A stretch of 49,583 nucleotides of DNA from Deltaproteobacteria bacterium. Lineage in GTDB: Bacteria > Desulfobacterota > Binatia > HRBIN30 > CADEER01. Position numbers and translations under genes: made by a program. Each line of letters begins with the position of its first letter. Position 1 is the first letter of the stretch. Shown one piece after another: positions 44,324 to 49,583 of this stretch. The stretch is from contig JAJCZJ010000036.1 of NCBI GenBank assembly GCA_029262455.1, forward strand, positions 1 through 49,583, written 5' to 3'. Below the pieces are notes generated by a model, which saw only the letters and a program-made list of their open reading frames with translations, was not told the DNA's origin and did no database searches.

Positions 44324-46365
44324 CTTCCTCCCCAGCGAACCCGTTCGCTGTCACGAAAGCGGTCGACTTCACCGACCAAGAGATTCAATCGTTTTGGGTA
44401 GACATACCGATCGAAGGCGGGCTTCTCGGTCTCGCGCGCCCGCGCGCTCCTATGCCCATGCTAATCACGGGCGGAAAGGGCAGCGGAAAAACACATCTGA
44501 TGCGATACATGTCGGCCTCCGCCCAGAAACTTCGGCATGGCAACGACCTTGGCGCAGCGATCACCGCAGACGGGTATCTCGGAGTTTATGTACGACTCAG
44601 CGGCCTGAACGCGAGTAGGTTTCGCGGCAAACAGCAATCGAACGAAGCCTGGGAAGACGTGTTCGCCTACTACATGGAACTCTGGATCGGGCAACACCTT
44701 CTAACCGTCATTCACGACACGATTGGCAAGCAGGATGGGGACGCGGAGCTACTGAGAGAATTGACTCAAGGATTCACGGACGACTCAGCGGCAGCCATCG
44801 GTACAGTCTCCGGGTTATCGACGCACCTCAACATGCTCCAACGGAGCGTGGATCATGCGGTCAACAACAGCTCGCTTTCGGGTTCTCTCGAAGTCGAAGT
44901 CAACCTGAACCGCGGAAGCCTCATCTTTGGAATTCCGCGGGCACTATCCAACCAAATACAACGATTACGTAACTGCCCTTTTCTCTATCTCTTTGACGAG
45001 TTTGAAAACCTCGACAAAGCCCAGCAAAAGTACATCAACACGCTGGTCCGCGAGAAAGAACCCCCGGCTAGCTTTCGTATCGGCGCCAGATCTTACGGCA
45101 TCCGCACGTACGCAACGCTTAGCGCACAAGAAGAGATCAAGGAGGGGTCCGAGTTTGAACGACTTCGCCTTGACGACAAGTTTCGGAAAAAAGGGCAAAC
45201 GTATTCCGCATTTCTCCACAGGCTCATCGCTCGGCGCTTGGAACAGCGATTTGTCCCTCCCGTTGACCCTACTGCGCTGCAACAACGCCTGGAAGACTTC
45301 TTCGAGGATTGGGAACGGGACTCCTTCTTAACTGCTGAGACCCAGTTCGTGATCGACAACTTCCGAGATACTGAGCGCCCCTACTTCGACCGACTGAAAA
45401 AGAAGCTAGCTGCATCGATCCAGGCGCAGACAGCTCCGGGCCTATCCTCCATCGATCAAGTCGATCAGGTTGTCGAGACGCTTCGCGTACCGGACAAGCC
45501 ATTGGTTGAGAAAATCAACCTGTTCCTCCTCTTCAGGGCATGGTCACGAGGAAAGCCGCTAGAACAAGAGTGTAAGGTGATCCAACAGCAAGCGAGCTTG
45601 TTCGTATCGAAGGGATCCGCACCCCGGCACGACAAGGTCGCAGCGAAATTCAAACTCGACCTCCTAGCACAGTTGTTGAGAGAATGCGGACAGAAACAGC
45701 ACTACTATGGGCTAGACACCTTCATTGGAATGTCAGCAGGACTTCCGCGGAACCTACTGGTAATCCTCAAGCACGTCTTCTCTTGGGCGGAGTTTCTCGG
45801 GGAGTCGCCGTTTTCGTCCCAACGAATTTCGTTTCGAGCGCAAGAACGAGGTGTACTAGACGCTTCACAATGGTTCCTAGCAGACGCACGGATACCAGGA
45901 CCTACAGGAACTGCAGCGCGTCGGGGAGTCGAGCGACTCGGGACTCTCTTCCGGGAGATCAGGTTCTCGGACAAACCATCCGAGTGCTCCCTTGCAACCT
46001 TCAGCGTCTGCAAGAGCGATCTCGATTCACGGACACGGACGGTGCTCGACAAGGCATGCGAGTGGTCCCTGCTCCTAGAGGTAGTCGGCGGACAGAAGGA
46101 CAAGAACTCAAAACGGGTAGATGACAAGTACCAGATCAACCCGATGCTTGCACCAATCTGGCAATTGCCGACCTCTCGTCGCGGAACAATCGCGCTATCA
46201 CCCCGCGAGGTGACGTTGGCTTTCGAGCAGGACTCGACCGGCGACTTCGATCAGGTCGTTGCGAACCGGGTTGCTCGAATGAACGCCCCCTTCAAACGCA
46301 CAGCTGTTCGACCCACCGAACCACGGCCAGCGCAAGTAGGGCTGTTCGATCCCGATGACACCTGA
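44281..46365 (+). CDS. large P-loop ATPase, ORC/CDC6-like
   Basis: 694 residues from the ATG at 44281, which follows GAGGGAAATTC; the open frame starts earlier (44206) without a ribosome site. Walker A is ITGGKGSGKTHLMRYMS (residues 62-78) and Walker B is FLYLFDEFENLDKAQQKYIN with Asp239-Glu240. Between them lies a ~150-residue helical insertion. The C-terminal ~400 residues are mostly helical and charged, with FIGMSAGLPRNLLVILKHVF resembling the AAA lid of ORC/CDC6-like ATPases. Such ATPases next to PRTase-CE genes have been proposed as sensors or switches in conflict systems. The 43-nt overlap upstream and 11-nt overlap downstream imply coupled translation with both neighbours. Confidence 0.75.
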   Translation: MVSDFQAIPEGEALASSPANPFAVTKAVDFTDQEIQSFWVDIPIEGGLLGLARPRAPMPMLITGGKGSGKTHLMRYMSASAQKLRHGNDLGAAITADGYLGVYVRLSGLNASRFRGKQQSNEAWEDVFAYYMELWIGQHLLTVIHDTIGKQDGDAELLRELTQGFTDDSAAAIGTVSGLSTHLNMLQRSVDHAVNNSSLSGSLEVEVNLNRGSLIFGIPRALSNQIQRLRNCPFLYLFDEFENLDKAQQKYINTLVREKEPPASFRIGARSYGIRTYATLSAQEEIKEGSEFERLRLDDKFRKKGQTYSAFLHRLIARRLEQRFVPPVDPTALQQRLEDFFEDWERDSFLTAETQFVIDNFRDTERPYFDRLKKKLAASIQAQTAPGLSSIDQVDQVVETLRVPDKPLVEKINLFLLFRAWSRGKPLEQECKVIQQQASLFVSKGSAPRHDKVAAKFKLDLLAQLLRECGQKQHYYGLDTFIGMSAGLPRNLLVILKHVFSWAEFLGESPFSSQRISFRAQERGVLDASQWFLADARIPGPTGTAARRGVERLGTLFREIRFSDKPSECSLATFSVCKSDLDSRTRTVLDKACEWSLLLEVVGGQKDKNSKRVDDKYQINPMLAPIWQLPTSRRGTIALSPREVTLAFEQDSTGDFDQVVANRVARMNAPFKRTAVRPTEPRPAQVGLFDPDDT

Positions 46366-47305
46366 GTACTCGCTATTCGAGAAGCAAGCCCTGTCAAGTC
46401 CGACAGAGTTGAGCGACCGGCACTGGGACGTCTTCATTTCGGGCTTTTCGAAAGAAGAAAGGGTGAACGAAGTATTTGACTGCGTAAAAGCAACCAAAAA
46501 GCGATGGATAGGGTTGTCCGAGTACGGGTTGACCAAGGAGGACTATCCCGACAACTGCGTTCGTGTCCCCGGATCGGGCGAGGAGTCCCTGATAGTATCC
46601 GCACTGAGCGACAGCGGTCTAGAGTTGAGTACAGACCAAAGTATCTGCATTGATGCTACCGGCATCCTGAGGCAATACCTGCTCGTATTGCTTCGGGCGT
46701 TGAGTCTTCGGCGGGTGATCCGTCTCGACGTCATTTACTCTGAGCCGTCTCGCTACGGGCAGCACGAAGAAACACGATTCTCCGGCAACGAATTGCTTGG
46801 CGTCAGGCAGATCCAGGGCTACGAAGGATCGCACACCACCGACACTCGGGACGATCTAGTGATCATTGGAACCGGATACGAGGATCGTCTCGTCGGGGCT
46901 GCCGCGGAGGCCAAGAATCACGCCCGAAAGCATTTGCTGTATGCGTTTCCCTCACTTCAGGCCGACATGTACCAACAAAGCGCACTCGCTACGACCCGGG
47001 TACACGAATCGATTGGGCGAAACATTGCGGCAGAGCGGTCTTTTGCGCCGGCCCATGACCCGTTCGAAACGGCAAGCCGGCTCCGGGATATCGTCTCTAG
47101 GTACGGCTCAATGCGCAAAATCTCAAACCTCTACTTGGTACCACTCGCAACGAAGCCGATGGCGCTCGGCTTCGGTCTCTACTACTTGTGGGAGTGCAAC
47201 AACACACCAACGAGCATTCTCACCCCGATCGTGCGCAATTATTCGCCGCAAGTCTCAAGGGGCATCAAAAGAGTCTGGCTCTACCGCGTCGAGCTACCGG
47301 GTTAA
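46355..47305 (+). CDS. unrecognised operon protein with possible Rossmann-like core
   Basis: 316 residues, no signal peptide or membrane segment. I do not recognise the family. Blocks that look structured are HWDVFISGFSKEERVNEVF, KRWIGLSEYGL, SICIDATGILRQYLLVLLRA with RLDVIYSEPSRY (an alternating strand/helix core), DDLVIIGTGYEDRLVGAA and LLYAFPSLQADMYQQS, then a C-terminal helical and beta region. The strand-glycine-helix pattern suggests a Rossmann-like or CARF-like sensor or a nucleotide-handling enzyme; this is inference. It overlaps the ATPase gene by 11 nt and is the last gene of the operon, ending 162 bp before convergent genes. Confidence 0.8.
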   Translation: MTPEYSLFEKQALSSPTELSDRHWDVFISGFSKEERVNEVFDCVKATKKRWIGLSEYGLTKEDYPDNCVRVPGSGEESLIVSALSDSGLELSTDQSICIDATGILRQYLLVLLRALSLRRVIRLDVIYSEPSRYGQHEETRFSGNELLGVRQIQGYEGSHTTDTRDDLVIIGTGYEDRLVGAAAEAKNHARKHLLYAFPSLQADMYQQSALATTRVHESIGRNIAAERSFAPAHDPFETASRLRDIVSRYGSMRKISNLYLVPLATKPMALGFGLYYLWECNNTPTSILTPIVRNYSPQVSRGIKRVWLYRVELPG

Positions 47306-47324
47306 GGTGCCACCACACAGCCAG

Positions 47325-47440
47325 CATCAAGGTGAGATTGTCCCGATTTGGTGGACACGGTCCTAGAAGCCGACGCGCGTGCCGGCCAGTACACTGTCTA
47401 ATTGACCGGGCGATGCCCTGGCAACTTGACCGGGCCAGTG
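47325..47440. mobile_element. probable insertion-sequence end remnants
   Basis: The gap between convergent genes holds two IS-end-like segments. TTGTCCCGATTTGGTGGACAC near 47337-47358 resembles IS3-type ends. TGTCTAATTGACCGGGC starting at 47395 is followed by a second TTGACCGGGC (47402-47411 and 47426-47435, period 24), as in IS21-type multi-repeat ends. No transposase frame remains. The assignment is by resemblance only. Confidence 0.35.
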
Positions 47441-47467
47441 GGCAGGGGTTTCGTCAAAAGTTCAGCC

Positions 47468-48160
47468 TCAGCCCCAATTGCTTTGCGTCCGGGCGATCTT
47501 GAGGGTCCGGGCGAATGTCTCCTCGTTTTTTGTTTTTCGCCAGTCCCATTCTTGAGCGCTGCCCGCTGCTTTCGCCAAGACTTGCCTGAACCACTGACGA
47601 GGGAGGACTTCCCCCGTTTCGCTTAGCCAAAGGCGCCTCCCATCGGTCTCTTGTTCGGTGCCCAGCAGCAGATAGCCGGCGCCCGCTTGGTGATTGGCGC
47701 GTATCGCGACGAGATTTGGATGCCACTCTGATGCGATCGTGACCCGGTCTCTCATGAAATTTATGACATCGACCGGCCCGGGGGATACATGAATATGAGC
47801 ATGTTCTACGCAGGCGCCCGACCGTTGCTGCTCGCCCGCGCCCGTTCCATGTTCGCAAATCAAGATGCCCTTCGCATTGAACTTCTCCCGAAGGATCCGG
47901 ACTGCCTCAGAGAGAACGCGATCTGCGATTCTCACTTGTTCATCGCAGGCATCCAAGACAGCTGTTAGATGACTTTGAGGACAAACCAGAAGATGCCCCT
48001 CCACGATGGGGCCGACTGACGGCACGATGTACCAACCGTCACTTGCGTGAATTACTCGACTTGACTTCGGCGGGGCATCGGTCGCCGTCAAGGGCGAGTA
48101 CTCAGTGCCGAACTCAGCGCAGAAATCGCACTCCGGGCTACGGAGTCTACCTGCTATCAT
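47468..48160 (-). CDS. HIT-domain protein with N-terminal CxxC
   Basis: 230 residues. The HIT active-site triad is His120, His122 and His124 in GACVEHAHIHVSPG. Upstream are VIHASDGWYIVPSVGPIVEG followed by HLLVCPQSH, the usual HIT strand-turn with substrate loop. Residues 11-14 are CDFC, probably half of a zinc site as in Fhit/HINT relatives. HIT proteins are nucleotide hydrolases or transferases. The C-terminal ~100 residues (TIASEWHPNLVAIRANHQAG and onward) exceed a minimal HIT domain and are unrecognised. Its start lies inside the end of the AAA+ gene (14-nt overlap), so the two are one operon. Confidence 0.85.
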   Translation of the reverse strand: MIAGRLRSPECDFCAEFGTEYSPLTATDAPPKSSRVIHASDGWYIVPSVGPIVEGHLLVCPQSHLTAVLDACDEQVRIADRVLSEAVRILREKFNAKGILICEHGTGAGEQQRSGACVEHAHIHVSPGPVDVINFMRDRVTIASEWHPNLVAIRANHQAGAGYLLLGTEQETDGRRLWLSETGEVLPRQWFRQVLAKAAGSAQEWDWRKTKNEETFARTLKIARTQSNWG

Positions 48161-49430
48161 GCGGAGACACCCCGAGTCTCTTCCAGCGTTTCTTGAATTC
48201 TCTCCGGCCTACTTCAGGTATACCCGTAGCGACTAGCTCTGGTTCGCCGTGGTTCACTAGCCACTTTACATAGTTCTCCACACCTATGCTCAGTTCTCCC
48301 TCGAGGTGTTCGACTTCGGTTCTTGAGATATGTGACTGGTCTTTCATCCTCTCGGCAAACTCGATTACGGAGGCAGTGGACCACCCGGCCAGTGATCGGG
48401 CCACTCCCCTGTCGATTTGGGCATCCGGGCAGATCTTCCGAAGGATGCGACCGCAGCATTCACTATGGGGCCTGTCCAGAAAAATTATCCTGTCGAATCG
48501 TCCTTCGCGGCGAACAGCCTGATCTATGCGATTGACGTAGTTTGTTCCAAGAACGATTAGAACCCGGCGTTCATCATGCAAGTCTTGTAGTTTTGGTAGC
48601 ATCGATGCAGTGGCGAACGACAGGATGTTTCTTGCAGCAGAAGACTCGGAGGTTCCGTCCTGAACGCGCTCTAGAAAGAGCTCGTCGCATTCGTCCAAGA
48701 AGACGATGACGTGATCGAGTTGCATCAAGTCTCTGAAGATCTTTGAAGCCTGACTTTCGATCAGCTCTATCCCCTTTTCAATGAACGGTCCTGGGTGCAG
48801 ACTGACCAATGGCCATCCAACGCGCTCAGCCAACCTCTTGACCAAGAAAGTTTTTCCGCTCCCAGGGGGGCCGCCCAATATAACTGAAACTAGTCCTTTC
48901 TGCGGGCGCTCGAACGTCTCCATTCTGCGCCTCGCCTCATGAATCGGGCTAATCATCTCGTACATTTGATCGATCGGTGACGTAATAGTCTCAGGCTGGT
49001 ACAAGTCTAATGCGACTTCAGCGGCGCGTAACCCTTTCGCAGCCCTCGGCCGACCGGAGGGAAGGCCCGATGGTTGATAATTTGCTGTAAAGTGGGTGAG
49101 CACCTCAAGTCTCGCCTGCGCGCGTCGAGCGAGTTCGTAAGTGTTCACAGTTCGGGCAACCAGCGCATTGATCCAGGATTCGACCCGCTTCGGCTGATTG
49201 ATTCGATCGCTACACCAGCCGCGACAGCCGCGGCCCTGAGGCAGGTCTTGGAACGTCCCTATGAGATAGTCCGCAAACAACTGGAGCGGAGGTAGCCCAG
49301 CACTGAGCAACCCCATGTCACCGGGGTCGAAACGTATCAAAACCTCCCTGGAAAAGAGTATGTTTGCGAGTGATAAGGCTACCGCAACGCTAGGTTGGTG
49401 AATTGCGGCTCCGGTTGGAGACGCCGACAC
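48147..49430 (-). CDS. AAA+ ATPase
   Basis: 427 residues beginning with GTG at 49430. Walker A is ILGGPPGSGKTFLVKRL (184-200), Walker B is VIVFLDECDELF (241-252, Asp246-Glu247), sensor 1 is LGTNY (Asn297) and the arginine-finger region is RREGRFDRIIFLDRP (307-321). This is the FtsH/SpoVK/ARC-type classical AAA core. The first ~150 residues are a helical domain without a recognised family. The start is 13 bp from an IS-like end, with no clear ribosome site, and an in-frame ATG at 49316 is an alternative, so the N-terminus may have been altered by insertion. It is followed by, and overlaps, the HIT gene. The pair's role is unknown; location in the island suggests defence or stress. Confidence 0.82.
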   Translation of the reverse strand: MSASPTGAAIHQPSVAVALSLANILFSREVLIRFDPGDMGLLSAGLPPLQLFADYLIGTFQDLPQGRGCRGWCSDRINQPKRVESWINALVARTVNTYELARRAQARLEVLTHFTANYQPSGLPSGRPRAAKGLRAAEVALDLYQPETITSPIDQMYEMISPIHEARRRMETFERPQKGLVSVILGGPPGSGKTFLVKRLAERVGWPLVSLHPGPFIEKGIELIESQASKIFRDLMQLDHVIVFLDECDELFLERVQDGTSESSAARNILSFATASMLPKLQDLHDERRVLIVLGTNYVNRIDQAVRREGRFDRIIFLDRPHSECCGRILRKICPDAQIDRGVARSLAGWSTASVIEFAERMKDQSHISRTEVEHLEGELSIGVENYVKWLVNHGEPELVATGIPEVGRREFKKRWKRLGVSPHDSR

Positions 49431-49443
49431 AGCAGGCCCCGCC

Positions 49444-49583
49444 TGTCATTTCTCACGAGCATGACCCACCCCGGAGGAAGTTTTTCTCACGGGATGACCC
49501 AGGGGGCGAAGCGAAATTCTCACGGCATGACCCACCCCTGAGGTGAGGCGGCCTTGAGGGTCGCCGAGTCCACACCCGAGGCG
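49444..49583. mobile_element. probable IS21-type insertion sequence end, continuing past the window
   Basis: Starting at TG (49444) the sequence has three copies of TTCTCACG followed by (A)GCATGACCCA or GGATGACCCA: 49450-49468, 49484-49501 and 49517-49534, spaced 33-34 bp. Multiple direct repeats next to a TG terminus are characteristic of IS21-family ends, where they are transposase binding sites. The istA/istB genes would lie beyond the right edge. No coding start is visible in these 140 bp. Confidence 0.55.

Overview
The window is a 49.6 kb piece of a GC-rich, Gram-negative bacterial chromosome. Its content points to an uncultured deltaproteobacterium-like or Binatota-like lineage: an AidB-type flavoprotein beside a haloalkane dehalogenase, a HyuA/HyuB pair, a DUF1302-type outer-membrane protein, a secreted protein with a dockerin-like segment and a long Thr/Pro linker, and many lipoproteins. 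This placement is inferred from gene content only; no rRNA or ribosomal protein gene is present.

Layout. 1-15.5 kb holds housekeeping and catabolic genes: an AarF/UbiB-family kinase (cut by the left edge), aidB, haloalkane dehalogenase, a DUF2723-type membrane protein, a GIY-YIG nuclease, an MFS exporter, oligopeptidase B with an overlapping PLP sulfur-amino-acid enzyme, an NCS2-type permease, a di-iron ferritin-like protein behind a possible TetR-type operator, a GNAT acetyltransferase and an EamA transporter. 15.5-22.3 kb is a minus-strand operon hyuB-hyuA followed by a 950-residue alkaline-phosphatase-fold protein. 22.5-25.5 kb is a divergent DNA-uptake pair (ComEA-like and ComEC). 25.5-30.6 kb carries the outer-membrane protein, a GDP-deoxyhexose reductase, a UbiA-type prenyltransferase and an SDR. 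30.6-41.7 kb carries nth, a nuclease-like small protein, SppA, a polytopic membrane protein, the Mrp/ApbC Fe-S carrier, three secreted or lipid-anchored proteins, an AMIN-like lipoprotein and a HEAT-repeat protein.

Three intergenic arrays of the heptamer GTACCCC and its reverse complement lie between 30.6 and 41.7 kb. They fill the gaps between genes and form G-rich tracts on the opposite strand. A second heptamer family (AATCACC) and a mosaic dispersed repeat occur elsewhere.

A tRNA-Leu(CAA) at 41.74 kb marks the border of an accessory island that runs to the right edge. It holds a four-gene overlapping operon: DNA methyltransferase, phosphoribosyltransferase-fold protein, large ORC/CDC6-like P-loop ATPase and an unrecognised protein. 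A convergent AAA+ ATPase/HIT-protein pair follows. Insertion-sequence debris lies between the two modules, and what looks like an IS21-type end lies 14 bp from the AAA+ gene start. The four-gene operon is the best candidate for a poorly described conflict (anti-phage) or DNA-modification-linked system. The heptamer arrays and an unnamed four-cysteine secreted domain (three copies in two proteins) are the other notable items.
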